In this document: piece after piece, positions 24,405 through 33,460 of the stretch
How the letters are laid out: every line of letters starts with the position of its first letter
Position numbering within the stretch: position 1 is the first letter of the stretch
NCBI RefSeq assembly: GCF_004000865.1
Contig: NZ_BIMB01000036.1
Location: 1 to 64,000 of the forward strand
Origin: Paenibacillus elgii NBRC 100335
GTDB lineage: Bacteria; Bacillota; Bacilli; Paenibacillales; NBRC-103111
Direction: 5' to 3'
Length of the DNA stretch: 64,000 nt
Translations under genes and position numbers: made by a program
Notes under the pieces: model-generated
What the model saw: the letters and a program-made list of their open reading frames with translations, nothing else
Told to the model about the DNA's origin: nothing
Database searches by the model: none

Positions 24405-24833
24405 ATGAAAATGTCAAAACTCATCTTGGGCGTTTGTTTAATAGCCTCGTTAGCATTAAATGTTTACTTGTTTAAGTATCAAATGAATTGGAATAATAAG
24501 CAGCAAAAAATTGATCTAGATTTTAAAGCATCTATAGGAAGAATTTCCGGAGCTCTCAATTCTGTAACCGATGGAAATTATACCGGTTATTTAACCGCAA
24601 TCGAACATGCCTCCAAAGCAAACGCATTATCCAAATATTCATCCTATAATCATGAGACCGGCAATATAACTGGCACAACGTCAGAGCTTATTAATCAATT
24701 TAGGAATCTCTATGCTAGTCAAAAAAATTTGGCCGATAAAGAAAGACTAATACAAGGTTTTCAGCAATTATCGGCAGAGCCCAACAATCGCGAAACTATA
24801 GACAACATTCTTATGCTGCTGAATAAACAATAG
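24405..24833 (+). CDS. Membrane-anchored hypothetical protein (142 aa)
   Basis: The protein begins with a single uncleaved hydrophobic segment (LILGVCLIASLALNVYLF, about 5-22), then an extracytoplasmic helical domain rich in Asn, Ser and Lys (ISGALNSVTDGNY, ATSSELINQFRNLYASQ-like heptads). It belongs to no family recognised here. Codon use is A/T-rich like the rest of the island. It is convergent with the small secreted gene at 24868, with a shared hairpin between them. Confidence 0.6.
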   Translation: MKMSKLILGVCLIASLALNVYLFKYQMNWNNKQQKIDLDFKASIGRISGALNSVTDGNYTGYLTAIEHASKANALSKYSSYNHETGNITGTTSELINQFRNLYASQKNLADKERLIQGFQQLSAEPNNRETIDNILMLLNKQ

Positions 24834-24839
24834 AAATAA

Positions 24840-24859
24840 CCCCCTTCAGAGAGAGGGGG
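24840..24859. terminator. Hairpin between convergent genes at 24.8 kb
   Basis: CCCCC and GGGGG pair around a ten-base loop. T-richness is better on the minus-strand side (TTATTTC), so it may end the small secreted gene as well as the plus-strand gene. Confidence 0.55.
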
Positions 24860-24867
24860 CATGATTA

Positions 24868-25089
24868 TTACTTATGTGTCTTCGTACCTTTTTTTCCGGT
24901 GTAAGGGTTGGTGTTGCCTTTGGTACTCCAATTGTTCTTGAAGCTCTTGTCTTTGTTCGTTCGATTATGGGATTGGACGTGAGTGCCGTTTTTCTTGGTG
25001 TAGCTTTTTACTTTTGTTGCTGCGGAAGCAGGACCGGCGAAACTGAGTGCGAGCACGGCGCTCATCATGAGCAGGATCAGTTTTTTCAT
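24868..25089 (-). CDS. Small secreted basic protein (73 aa)
   Basis: A signal peptide (MKKLILLMMSAVLALSFAGPASA, cleavage after ASA at 23) precedes a 50-residue mature peptide that is strongly basic. It has the recurring bacterial motif YTKKNGTHVQSHNRTNKD, then NNWSTKGNTNPYTGKKGTK. Proteins with this motif occur in many bacteria and phages, often as short secreted or tail-linked domains; the function is unknown. It is the last gene of the A+T-rich island. Confidence 0.75.
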   Translation of the reverse strand: MKKLILLMMSAVLALSFAGPASAATKVKSYTKKNGTHVQSHNRTNKDKSFKNNWSTKGNTNPYTGKKGTKTHK

Positions 25090-25175
25090 GGGTGTCCTCC
25101 TTCATTTCGAAATGAAATCAGGACTATTTTACCATATTTTCGGCGATTTACGACTATAATTTTAAATACATATCC

Positions 25176-25224
25176 GAAAAAATCAAGGGGATTCGCAGCG
25201 CTCAAGCAGCGCCGCCGAATCCCC
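25176..25224 (-). terminator. Terminator of the ABC exporter operon
   Basis: On the minus strand GGGGATTCGGCGGCGCT pairs imperfectly with AGCGCTGCGAATCCCC, and TTGATTTTTTC follows. Confidence 0.8.
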
Positions 25225-25240
25225 TTTTTGCTTTTGCTCA

Positions 25241-27367
25241 TCAAGCCGTCGTCTGAGCCGCACTGCCGGATTGGAGCTGGTACATGCGGTAATACCGCCC
25301 TTGCAGCCGCATCAACTGCTCGTGATTGCCCCGCTCGACGATTTCGCCGCGATGGAGCACGAGAATTTGATCGGCTTCACGGATCGTGGAAAGACGGTGG
25401 GCGATCACGAACGTCGTCCGGCCTTCGCTGACGATCCGCAGCGCCTCCTGAATGAGTCCCTCCGTCTCGCTGTCGATGCTAGCCGTCGCCTCATCGAGAA
25501 TGAGGATGGCCGGGTCGAAGGCGAGCGCCCGCGCGAAGGAGATGAGCTGCCGCTGTCCGGCGGACAACGTGCTGCCCCGCTCAACCACCGGCTCGTCTAC
25601 GCCGCCGGGCAGTTGTTCGACGAAGGAGGCTGCGCCGACATCTTTGAGCGCCTGGCGAACCTGCTCCGGCCCGATCCGTTCGTTGTACAGGCTCACGTTG
25701 AACTTGATGTCGCCTGCGAACAAGAACGGGTCCTGCAGTACGATGCCCATATGCTTGCGCAACGCCTGCTTCGAAAGCGTACGGATTTCCGTTCCGTCGA
25801 CGCGGATTTCCCCTTCCGTCGGCTCGTAGAAGCCGAGCAGCAGGTTCATGATCGAGCTTTTGCCCGAGCCGGTATGCCCGACAAGCGCTATGGTCTCGCC
25901 TTTTCGCGCCTCGAACGAAATGCCGCGAAGCACGGGCTCACCGGTTTTGTAAGCGAAGGTAACGTTGTCGAAGACGACATGGCCTTCCGGCCGCGGTACT
26001 TGGTCCGACGAAGCTACTTCGGTGCCTTCGATGTCGAGCAGGTAAAACACTTTTTCCGCTGACACGACAGCCCGCTGCGCATTCAGCATTTGGTCGAAAA
26101 TGCCGATGATCGGCTGGAAAAGCCGCCCCGTATAATCGATAAACGCGTAGAACACGCCGAACGAGATCGAAGTCTGGAGCGATTGCCCGCCGAAATACCA
26201 GATGGCGCCGGCGGTAAAAAAGGCCCCGACGAGTCCCGTGAAATTGCGCGAGGACAGCGAAAATACGCGGTTCTGCTTGATATGGTTCCGGTAACGGTCC
26301 TCGTTGAGCGCATCGAACTCCCGCAGGCGGTTCTTCTCCTGCCGGAACGCTTGCAGGATCGGCATGACCGCAATCGATTCGCTGATCATCGCATTCATAT
26401 CGCTCAACCGGGCCCGCATGATGGCGACGTACTTTTGTGAAAATTTCAAATGAACGAACATGACAACGGCAAACAACGGAAGGAGCAGCAACGAGACAAG
26501 CGCCAGCTTGACATCAAGCAAAAATAAGGCGATGTAGATGCCTGCGATATTGATCGTGCTCACCACAAACGTCGCCATAAAGCTCATGAACAGATCGCGA
26601 ATCGCTTCCGTATCGTTGGCAATCCGCGATACGACCTGCCCGATCGGCGTATTATCGAAATAGCGGATCGGCATCCGCTGAATGTGGCGCATCAGATCCA
26701 TCCGCATCCGCTGGATGATGCGCAGCGCCGTCGTCTGGAGCGTCAAGCCCTGCACGTAATGCAGAATGCTGCCAAGCGCAAGCAGACCGACGAACAGCCC
26801 CAGCCAGCGAGCGACCGGACCGACGTCATGCTGGTAAAACTGTGCCGTCTCTGACGCAGACAGCTTGTGCGCCGGGTACACCTCGTTACCGCCTCCGGGC
26901 ACCGTGCGCTTCACCTCGGTCGATGATTCCCCGTCCTTTGCCGGGCCGACGAGCGACCATTGGCCTTCCAGCGAAGCCGGCTGGCGCACCAGGTACAAGC
27001 CGCCCTCTAGCTGCAAAATCCGCGCGTCTTTCATCATGGACCGGTTAAAGACGACGCTGCGGCGTTCCGCCTCCTCCATCCAATCCTGACGAATGTAGAA
27101 TTTCCCGTCCAATTGCACCTGCTTAACCTCACCCTTGGGCAGATGGAGGCCGGAGGCGATTTCAACCCATGGCAGCCCGATGGCGCCGATGTGGCGGTCG
27201 ATGATCGTTTTGGCGATAAACGGTCCGGCCAGCTCCGCGCTGACTGCACAGCACAGCACCAGAAGTGCTACCGCGATACGGTATTTAAAAAGAAGCGCGT
27301 AACCGAGCAGCCTGCGCATAATGGGTTTGCCCGACGATTCGTTCGTTTCTATGACGATATGACTCAC
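25241..27367 (-). CDS. ABC exporter half with long extracellular insert, BmrD/YheH-like
   Basis: A 708-residue membrane-ATPase fusion. After the first helix (about 23-45) comes an extracellular insert of about 110 residues, then the remaining exporter helices and a nucleotide-binding domain with Walker A GHTGSGKSS, Walker B ILILDEATAS with the catalytic Glu, and a variant signature LSAGQRQ in place of LSGGQ. This combination matches B. subtilis BmrD (YheH, 673 residues), the catalytic half of the BmrC/BmrD multidrug exporter. It follows its partner by 30 bases. The start is GTG 27367 with only a close AAGG upstream, so the N-terminus is uncertain by a few codons. Confidence 0.9.
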   Translation of the reverse strand: MSHIVIETNESSGKPIMRRLLGYALLFKYRIAVALLVLCCAVSAELAGPFIAKTIIDRHIGAIGLPWVEIASGLHLPKGEVKQVQLDGKFYIRQDWMEEAERRSVVFNRSMMKDARILQLEGGLYLVRQPASLEGQWSLVGPAKDGESSTEVKRTVPGGGNEVYPAHKLSASETAQFYQHDVGPVARWLGLFVGLLALGSILHYVQGLTLQTTALRIIQRMRMDLMRHIQRMPIRYFDNTPIGQVVSRIANDTEAIRDLFMSFMATFVVSTINIAGIYIALFLLDVKLALVSLLLLPLFAVVMFVHLKFSQKYVAIMRARLSDMNAMISESIAVMPILQAFRQEKNRLREFDALNEDRYRNHIKQNRVFSLSSRNFTGLVGAFFTAGAIWYFGGQSLQTSISFGVFYAFIDYTGRLFQPIIGIFDQMLNAQRAVVSAEKVFYLLDIEGTEVASSDQVPRPEGHVVFDNVTFAYKTGEPVLRGISFEARKGETIALVGHTGSGKSSIMNLLLGFYEPTEGEIRVDGTEIRTLSKQALRKHMGIVLQDPFLFAGDIKFNVSLYNERIGPEQVRQALKDVGAASFVEQLPGGVDEPVVERGSTLSAGQRQLISFARALAFDPAILILDEATASIDSETEGLIQEALRIVSEGRTTFVIAHRLSTIREADQILVLHRGEIVERGNHEQLMRLQGRYYRMYQLQSGSAAQTTA

Positions 27368-27397
27368 GTCCTTCCCGATTGGCCTGGAATCGCGGCC

Positions 27398-29224
27398 CTA
27401 TGATGAAGCGTCCAGCAAGCTTGCTTCAAGCTGCTGACGCTCGAACTGCTCCTTGTACCAGCCGCCGCGCTGCAGCAGTTGCTCGTGCGTGCCTTCCTCA
27501 GCGATGCGTCCGTCCTCCAACACGACGATCCAATCGGCATGCATGACGGCGGACAGCCGGTGCGTGGCGATCAGCGTCGTCTTCCCGGCGCGTTCCGCAC
27601 GGATGTGCCCGAGGATGGCACTTTCGGTGCGGGCGTCAACGGCGGACAGCGAGTCGTCGAGAATGAGAATTTCCGGGTCGGTCAACAAAGCGCGCGCAAT
27701 GCTTACCCGCTGCTTTTGCCCGCCGGACAGCATGACGCCGTTCTCGCCTACGATCGTTTGCAGCCCTTCGGGCAGTTGCTCCACATCCTGTGTAAAGGAA
27801 GCCATCTCAATGGCCCGGCCGATTTCCTCCGGCGAAGCGTCCGGATGCCCCAGCGCAATGTTGTCGCGCACGGACTTGGACAGCAGCAGGTGCTCCTGCG
27901 ATACGTAGCCGATCCAGCCGCGCACGTGCTCGATCGCCAGCTCCTCGATCGGCACATCCGAGAGACGTACACTGCCGGCCGGGGCCGGGTAGAAGCGCAG
28001 CAGTTGCTTCAGCAGGGTGCTTTTGCCGCTGCCGGTCCGTCCTACGATGCCGAGCGTCTGCCCGCGCTTCAGCCGCAAGGAAACACCGGTTAAACTGTCC
28101 TGGGCCGCTCCCGGATAGCGGAACGTAAGGTTCCTCAGCTCGATCGATTCCGGACGGCTGACCTCTACCGGATGAGCAGGATTTTGCACGTCGGGCTGCT
28201 GCTCGAAGCTGCGCGTCAAGCGGTCGACGGAAGCCGTCCCGCGCTGCAGCACGTTGATGAACTCACCAAAAGCGATCATCGGCCAGATCAGCATGCCGAG
28301 GTAAATGTTAAACGATACGAGCTGCCCGAGCGTAATGTCGTTGTGGAACACCAGATACGCCCCGTACCCGATGCCGATGACGTAGCTCAAGCCGACGATC
28401 AGCGAGATGGCGGGATGGAACAAAGCATTGATGGCGGCCACGCGAATGTTCTTATCCATCACGTCGCAGGTGATCCGGTCAAATGCGTCGAGGTCGTGCT
28501 CCTCCTGCACATACGAGCGGATCACGCGCATGCCGGAAATTGACTCCAGCGCTTGATCGTTCATCCGTCCGAACGCCGTCTGCGCGGCAATGAACCGCTT
28601 TCGCGTATGCTTTCCAAGGACGCTGATCAGAACCGTGAGCAGCGGCAGCGGCAGCAGCGCCGCCAGCATCAGCTTCCAACTGATGAATGAAATCATCGTC
28701 ACGAGCACGACCGTCGTGCCGACAATCGTATTCACAAGCGTCATGACGCCGTAACCGGCCGTCTGTCCGATGGCGGGCACGTCGTTGGTGGCTAGAGCCA
28801 TCAGTTCCCCGGTGCTGTTGCGCTGGAAAAACGACGGTGACATTCGGGTCAAATGAGCGGTTAACCGGCTGCGCAGCAGCTTTTCGAGCTGCAGCGAATT
28901 GCCGAACAGCGTCGTAATCCATACGTAGATCATGATATACAGCACAACGGCCAAGCCGATGAGCAGCAGTACGCTCTGCCGCAGCCCTTCGGCGGTCAGA
29001 GAACCGGTGCGAATGTGGTCAATGACGCTTCCGATCATCTGCGGCGGCAAAATATTCAGCACGCTGACCGCAGCCATCAGCACGATAGCCAACGCATACC
29101 GCCCCCAGCGGTCGCGAAAAAACCAGGCAAGACGCCCGACAAACGACAAAGGAATCCACCTCTTTCTCTCTCCAAAATTGAAATCGCCGGGAGCATCCGA
29201 CTTCTTTGTATAGGAAACATACAT
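27398..29224 (-). CDS. ABC exporter half with degenerate ATP site, BmrC/YheI-like
   Basis: The 608 residues consist of a six-helix exporter domain (about 30-330) and an ATPase domain with Walker A GRTGSGKST and a canonical signature LSGGQKQRVSIARAL. Walker B reads ILILDDSLSA, so aspartate replaces the catalytic glutamate. Together with the LSAGQ of the partner, this makes one degenerate and one consensus ATP site, as in B. subtilis BmrC/BmrD. The likely role is export of drugs or other amphiphiles. The Shine-Dalgarno site is weak. Confidence 0.9.
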   Translation of the reverse strand: MYVSYTKKSDAPGDFNFGERKRWIPLSFVGRLAWFFRDRWGRYALAIVLMAAVSVLNILPPQMIGSVIDHIRTGSLTAEGLRQSVLLLIGLAVVLYIMIYVWITTLFGNSLQLEKLLRSRLTAHLTRMSPSFFQRNSTGELMALATNDVPAIGQTAGYGVMTLVNTIVGTTVVLVTMISFISWKLMLAALLPLPLLTVLISVLGKHTRKRFIAAQTAFGRMNDQALESISGMRVIRSYVQEEHDLDAFDRITCDVMDKNIRVAAINALFHPAISLIVGLSYVIGIGYGAYLVFHNDITLGQLVSFNIYLGMLIWPMIAFGEFINVLQRGTASVDRLTRSFEQQPDVQNPAHPVEVSRPESIELRNLTFRYPGAAQDSLTGVSLRLKRGQTLGIVGRTGSGKSTLLKQLLRFYPAPAGSVRLSDVPIEELAIEHVRGWIGYVSQEHLLLSKSVRDNIALGHPDASPEEIGRAIEMASFTQDVEQLPEGLQTIVGENGVMLSGGQKQRVSIARALLTDPEILILDDSLSAVDARTESAILGHIRAERAGKTTLIATHRLSAVMHADWIVVLEDGRIAEEGTHEQLLQRGGWYKEQFERQQLEASLLDASS

Positions 29225-29482
29225 TCGCTTTTCACTCTAATACCATACCATATTATGGGCGTCTTGCCACCGGAAATTTTTTTATGAAACGAATTTTCTT
29301 TCCACAAACTTTGTAGGAAAAGTCAAACGAACGATTCTTGGGACAATCCTCTTTCTTTACGCAAATCGCGAATCTGTATGCCTATGTTTTACTAGAAATA
29401 ATACTTATAACTATTAATTATCAGAAAGATAATATCTATTAACAGATGTTTAATAAGAATCCAGTTATCTATACTTAATTGA

Positions 29483-29743
29483 ATAAGAGAGGCCCTACTC
29501 ATACGATTCGATGAGTTATCCGCGCAATCGGAAAAAATCAATGAGATCACCGTATTGAAAGAGCAACTGCGTAACTTAGAGAAGGATCTCTTAACTTTAT
29601 CAGGGACAAACAGTTCCGTTCTTTCGCTTATTGACCTAAACACCCAGCTCCTTTCCATTCAGAAGGATTGGCTTTATATGAAGGGTGTCCAAGATGGAAT
29701 CAAATTACGATCATTTTTATTGCAAAGCGAGGAAGTTCAATAG
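29483..29743 (+). pseudogene. N-terminally truncated coiled-coil gene remnant
   Basis: A frame stays open from just after TGA 29480-29482 to TAG 29743 and encodes about 86 residues of helical, heptad-like sequence (RFDELSAQSEKINEI, LKEQLRNLEKDLLTLSG, LIDLNTQLLSIQKDWLYMKGVQDGIKL). The only in-frame start is TTG 29555, without a Shine-Dalgarno site, and the protein-like character begins before it. It therefore looks like a gene that lost its 5' end. The flanks 29225-29482 and 29744-30048 are A+T-rich and show no genes. Confidence 0.4.
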
Positions 29744-30048
29744 CAATCCAGCATGGCCCCTAGTAGAAATTCTAAGAATAAAGAAGAAAAATGACGAATT
29801 CGCGAGAAATATTAGGATTATTTGCAAATAACTAATTATTCTGAATATTTACAATAATTTAATAATAGGCTATCCTAACAGTAAGCAAGATAAATGATTC
29901 ACCTGATTTAAGCCTACGGATATTGCCCTGATTCACACCGAAGTTTGTATCGTTTATATCTTTCAATCCGGATTTGGTTTAAAAAGTTTGGTAGTGCCGG
30001 ATTGGAATTGATATAAAAATAAACTAGGGAAAGGGGATAGTCCATTGA

Positions 30049-30213
30049 AGTAAGGAAGCGAAGCATGCCCCGCCGCGCTTACCTGAAATCCGTACTGTAC
30101 GCGCACCGAATGAAGGCTATACCGAGGGCATGCGGGAATCCGATAAGACCTGTTACTCGTTCGCGTACCCTAACGACCGCTTGATTGGAGTGTGTTTTTC
30201 GAAAATTGAATAA
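30049..30213 (+). pseudogene. 3' end of a decayed gene
   Basis: The frame between TGA 30046-30048 and TAA 30211-30213 encodes 54 residues ending EGMRESDKTCYSFAYPNDRLIGVCFSKIE, which reads like a compact beta-rich C-terminus. No start codon fits, but an intrinsic terminator follows 15 bases later, as expected for a genuine gene end. The family was not recognised. Confidence 0.35.
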
Positions 30214-30228
30214 GCAACCTATACCAAC

Positions 30229-30270
30229 ATAGGGATTCTGGTTATCACGGATAAGCAGGGTCCCTATTTT
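30229..30270 (+). terminator. Terminator after the 30.1 kb remnant
   Basis: ATAGGGA/TCCCTAT with an inner CTGGTTATC/GATAAGCAG forms a long stem closed by ACG, followed by TTTT. Confidence 0.75.
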
Positions 30271-30333
30271 CGTGCGTCATACTTCCAGGCCATCCGGGCA
30301 TACTAACGGGCGAAGCGACGTTTAAGGAGGGTT

Positions 30334-30588
30334 ATGGCAAGAATGGCTAACGACAAAAGCATGCCTCCGGTATCCGGCGAAGAAGTTGAAACGGACGGCA
30401 TTTATTCAAACGAATGGGGCCGGGAGGAAACGCTCAAGCGTGGCGACGAATTTCCGTACGACGAGGCGATGGGACAGACCGAGTGGGAGCTTGTCAGCCT
30501 TCCGCTCGAAAGCCAAGAGGAAGAGATGTATAAGGACACAAAAAATAACACGAAACCGCGGCTGCATATCGACCGGGGCGATAAATGA
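30334..30588 (+). CDS. Small acidic hypothetical protein (84 aa), possibly YjzC-like
   Basis: The protein has an acidic N-terminus, a central block GIYSNEWGREETLKRGDEFPYD and TEWELVSLPLE, and a basic C-terminus. The pattern of a GxY turn followed by L-K-x-G-D-E-F-P is reminiscent of the YjzC family of small Bacillus proteins, but the resemblance is short. AAGGAGG at 30324-30330 is three bases from ATG 30334 and twelve from the in-frame ATG 30343, so either start is possible. A bidirectional terminator follows. Confidence 0.6.
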   Translation: MARMANDKSMPPVSGEEVETDGIYSNEWGREETLKRGDEFPYDEAMGQTEWELVSLPLESQEEEMYKDTKNNTKPRLHIDRGDK

Positions 30589-30615
30589 GCCGAGCGTTAC
30601 CCGTGTGAAAAGAAG

Positions 30616-30647
30616 AGCGCTTCCCCTGTCGTGGAGAAGCGCTTTTT
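30616..30647. terminator. Bidirectional terminator between the small acidic gene and RNase H
   Basis: AGCGCTTC and GAAGCGCT pair around a 12-base loop, with TTTTT on the plus side and a T-rich tail (CTTCTTTTC) on the minus side. Confidence 0.85.
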
Positions 30648-30664
30648 GGTGTGGATTTGGAGCA

Positions 30665-31333
30665 TTATTTCCGGCCGTAATCCGCCTTGATCTCGCCCCA
30701 TGCTTTCGTATTCCACTTGATGATTTTGTTCTTATAGGTGTTGCTGCGCAGCCAAGCTTCCGCGCGGTCCACAAGCTCCCAGATCTCTTGGGTCGATACG
30801 TCCCGCACCAAGGTGGAAGCGACCGTTTTATTGCGCACCCAACTGATTGCCGTCACCGAATCGCTGTAGATCGTCATGTCGCTACCCTTTCGCTTCAAAT
30901 AAGCGAGCCCATGGACAATCGCGAGAAATTCGCCCATGTTGTTCGTGCCTTTGGAAATCGGTTTCTGCTGAAACACGATTTCGCCGGTGCGCGTGTACAC
31001 GCCTTTGTACTCGACGATGCCGGGATTGCCGCTACACCCTACATCGACGGACAAGCTCTCGGGCTCGTACTCCCCCGCGGCCTCCGCGCCTCCGGCCTTG
31101 GAGGTCCGTCCGCCGCTCTTGCCCGTACTGCTTGTTCCGGCTCCCGCGCGCGCCGCGGCTCCGAACGCCTTCTTCCAGCCGGCAGCGAGCATCGCTTTAG
31201 CTTCCGCCTCGCTCTCGTATGCCTTAAACTTGGCCTGCGGGAATCCGTTCGTCTGGGCTTGGCATTCGGCCCACGTTTTATAGATACCGGGCTGACGCCC
31301 TTCCCATACGACATAATACTTCGATTTTGCCAC
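30665..31333 (-). CDS. Ribonuclease H with N-terminal hybrid-binding (viroplasmin-like) domain
   Basis: The 222-residue enzyme starts with a hybrid-binding domain (about 1-50; KYYVVWEGRQPGIYKTWAECQAQTNGFPQAKFKAY), which grips RNA-DNA hybrids. An Ala/Gly-rich linker follows, then a type-1 RNase H fold. The acidic active site is visible as SVDVGCSGNPG, NNMGEFLAI, IYSDSVTA and a late Asp, though the domain is of the divergent B. subtilis YpdQ/YpeP kind. GTG 31333 is preferred because AAGGAGG lies six bases upstream; the longer frame begins 17 codons earlier. It lies 66 bases after recQ and probably shares its mRNA. Confidence 0.88.
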   Translation of the reverse strand: MAKSKYYVVWEGRQPGIYKTWAECQAQTNGFPQAKFKAYESEAEAKAMLAAGWKKAFGAAARAGAGTSSTGKSGGRTSKAGGAEAAGEYEPESLSVDVGCSGNPGIVEYKGVYTRTGEIVFQQKPISKGTNNMGEFLAIVHGLAYLKRKGSDMTIYSDSVTAISWVRNKTVASTLVRDVSTQEIWELVDRAEAWLRSNTYKNKIIKWNTKAWGEIKADYGRK

Positions 31334-31399
31334 AGTGTTCCTCCTTGGTTCAGCGCGGCGTCCTCGATGACAGTACCGCCGCACCGTCCGAAATGGCCG

Positions 31400-33460
31400 C
31401 TACCCCTGACGCTGCTTGAAAAACTCGATAAAATACGCCCCGTACTTGAAAAATTTTGCTTCCCCGACGCCCTTGATCTTGAGCATGGCTGCCGGGTTCG
31501 TCGGCTGCACACCGCACATCTCGCGCAGCGTGCTGTCCGGGAATACGATATACGGCGGAATGCCTTCCCGCTTCGCAATCTCCGTACGCAGCTTCCGCAG
31601 CTCGTCGAACAGCTCCGCTTCGACGTCCTGGACGACCGGCGCGGACGGCTTCAACCGGATGCGCTGTACGACCCGTTCCTTGCCGCTGAGCACATCGGAC
31701 GCCTTCGACGACAGCCGGAGCACCGGGTATTTGCCTTCCGTGAGCTGCAAATAACCTTCGGCGACAAGGAGCTGGATCAGGTCGACGATGTCTTTTTCCG
31801 TTCGGGTCCGCATCAACCCGTAGGTGCTGAGGCTGTCGAAGCCGAAATCCAGCACCTTCTTGTTGCGCGAGCCCTTGAGCACCGAGGCGACCAACGTCAT
31901 GCCGAACCGCTCCCGCATCCGCTTGACGCAGGAGAAAATCTGCTGCGCTTCGAGCGTAATATCCGTCAGCTCCATATCCGGGCTGACGCAGTTGCTGCAC
32001 TGTCCGCAGTCTTCTTCCGCGTCCCCGCCGAAGTAGCGGACGATGTACCGCTGCAAGCATTGCGGGGTGTGGCAGTAGTCGGCCATCTGCTGCAGCCGCC
32101 GGTACTCCTGCGCCTGCCTCTCGGGGTCCGAGACGGACTGCTCGATCAAAAACTTCTGGATATGAATGTCCTGCGGGCTGAACAACAGCATGCAATCGCT
32201 CGGCTCGCCGTCACGGCCCGCCCGTCCGGCTTCCTGGTAATAGGCTTCCATATTTTTCGGCATATTAAAATGGACGACGTATCGCACGTTCGATTTGTCG
32301 ATGCCCATCCCGAACGCATTGCTCGCCACCATAACGCGCACCTCGTCGTATAGGAACCGCTCCTGCGCGTCTGCACGTTCCTTATCCGTCAGACCGGCAT
32401 GGTATTTGCCCGCGGCCACGCCTTGGCGCAGCAAATATTCGCACAGCTGGTCGACTTCCTTGCGCGTCGCCGCGTAGACGATGCCCGCTTCCCCGGCATG
32501 CTCGCGGATGTATCCCATCAGCACGTCGCGCTTGTTTTCACCCTTGATGACCGAAAACGAGAGGTTCTCCCGCGCAAAGCCGGTCACGAACACCTGCGGC
32601 TCGCTCAGCTTCAAGTGCTTCACGATATCCTCGCGCACCTGATCTGTCGCCGTCGCCGTAAAAGCGGCCAGCAGCGGCCGGTCCGGCAGATGCGAGACCA
32701 GCTCATTAATCCGCATGTAGCTCGGGCGGAAGTCGTGTCCCCACTGGGACACACAGTGCGCCTCGTCCACGGCCACCATCGGCACGACGAGCCCGGCGAG
32801 CAGGTTCAGAAAGCGCTCCGATTCGAGCCGTTCCGGCGCGACATAGAGCAGCTTGTACTCGCCGCGCTCGGCTTTGCGGATACGCATCTCCACCTGCGCA
32901 TACGACAAAGAGCTGTTGATATAGGCCGCAGGCACGCCGATGCTGTCGAGCCCATCGACCTGGTCCTTCATCAGCGAAATCAGCGGCGAAACAACGATCG
33001 TCGTTCCGTTCATGATCAGCGCCGGAACCTGATAGCAGATCGATTTACCCCCGCCTGTCGGCATAATGCCAAGCGTATCTCGTCCGCTCAGCAGGCTTTC
33101 GATCACCCGCTTCTGCCCTTCGCGAAAATCCGGGTATCCGTAATATTTACGCAGCAGCTCCTGCGCTTCCGCCATCGTTCCGATCGGTTGCTCCGGCTGG
33201 CGCTTCACCGCCTGCGCCCTTCGGACCGGTGCTTCGAACAAGTCCGTTTGGACTGGCCGCCGGTTGCGGAATTCCATGTTTCCTGCCGCCGCTCTTCCGC
33301 TTCCGGCTTGGCGGTCATTTCCCCCGGCACCCCAGCCCGCCTCCCGCGGGTCCTGGTAATCGAAATCGCCAGGTGGCTCGTACCAGCTATCGTCAGCCGA
33401 CGGCCCCGGGTCTGCAGGTCCAGGGTCCGTCGGATCGTACCAATCATCTTGTCGTTTCAT
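31400..33460 (-). CDS. recQ: RecQ-type ATP-dependent DNA helicase
   Basis: The 686-residue protein has all main RecQ parts: motif 0/I (FREGQKRVIESLLSGRDTLGIMPTGGGKS), DEAH box (VAVDEAHCVSQWGHDFRPSY), motif VI (QEAGRAGRDG), a zinc-binding four-Cys RecQ-Ct region (about C466-C490, ending CGQCSNC) and a C-terminal HRDC domain. It unwinds DNA during recombination and replication-fork repair. Unusually, the first 95 residues are a Gly/Pro/Asp-rich, probably disordered extension (WYDPTDPGPADPGPS). Its ATG overlaps the stop of the glycosyltransferase by four bases. Confidence 0.95.
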   Translation of the reverse strand: MKRQDDWYDPTDPGPADPGPSADDSWYEPPGDFDYQDPREAGWGAGGNDRQAGSGRAAAGNMEFRNRRPVQTDLFEAPVRRAQAVKRQPEQPIGTMAEAQELLRKYYGYPDFREGQKRVIESLLSGRDTLGIMPTGGGKSICYQVPALIMNGTTIVVSPLISLMKDQVDGLDSIGVPAAYINSSLSYAQVEMRIRKAERGEYKLLYVAPERLESERFLNLLAGLVVPMVAVDEAHCVSQWGHDFRPSYMRINELVSHLPDRPLLAAFTATATDQVREDIVKHLKLSEPQVFVTGFARENLSFSVIKGENKRDVLMGYIREHAGEAGIVYAATRKEVDQLCEYLLRQGVAAGKYHAGLTDKERADAQERFLYDEVRVMVASNAFGMGIDKSNVRYVVHFNMPKNMEAYYQEAGRAGRDGEPSDCMLLFSPQDIHIQKFLIEQSVSDPERQAQEYRRLQQMADYCHTPQCLQRYIVRYFGGDAEEDCGQCSNCVSPDMELTDITLEAQQIFSCVKRMRERFGMTLVASVLKGSRNKKVLDFGFDSLSTYGLMRTRTEKDIVDLIQLLVAEGYLQLTEGKYPVLRLSSKASDVLSGKERVVQRIRLKPSAPVVQDVEAELFDELRKLRTEIAKREGIPPYIVFPDSTLREMCGVQPTNPAAMLKIKGVGEAKFFKYGAYFIEFFKQRQG

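Noticed and set aside
24217..24405. 62-codon plus-strand frame
   Set aside because: It overlaps the 39-residue membrane peptide frame, which has the better ribosome spacing and a clear hydrophobic helix.
29392..29658. 88-codon minus-strand frame
   Set aside because: No ribosome site and random-looking composition; the opposite strand encodes a coiled-coil remnant.
30386..32353. 655-codon plus-strand frame
   Set aside because: It runs through the small acidic gene in another frame, then antisense to RNase H and recQ; compositional shadow.
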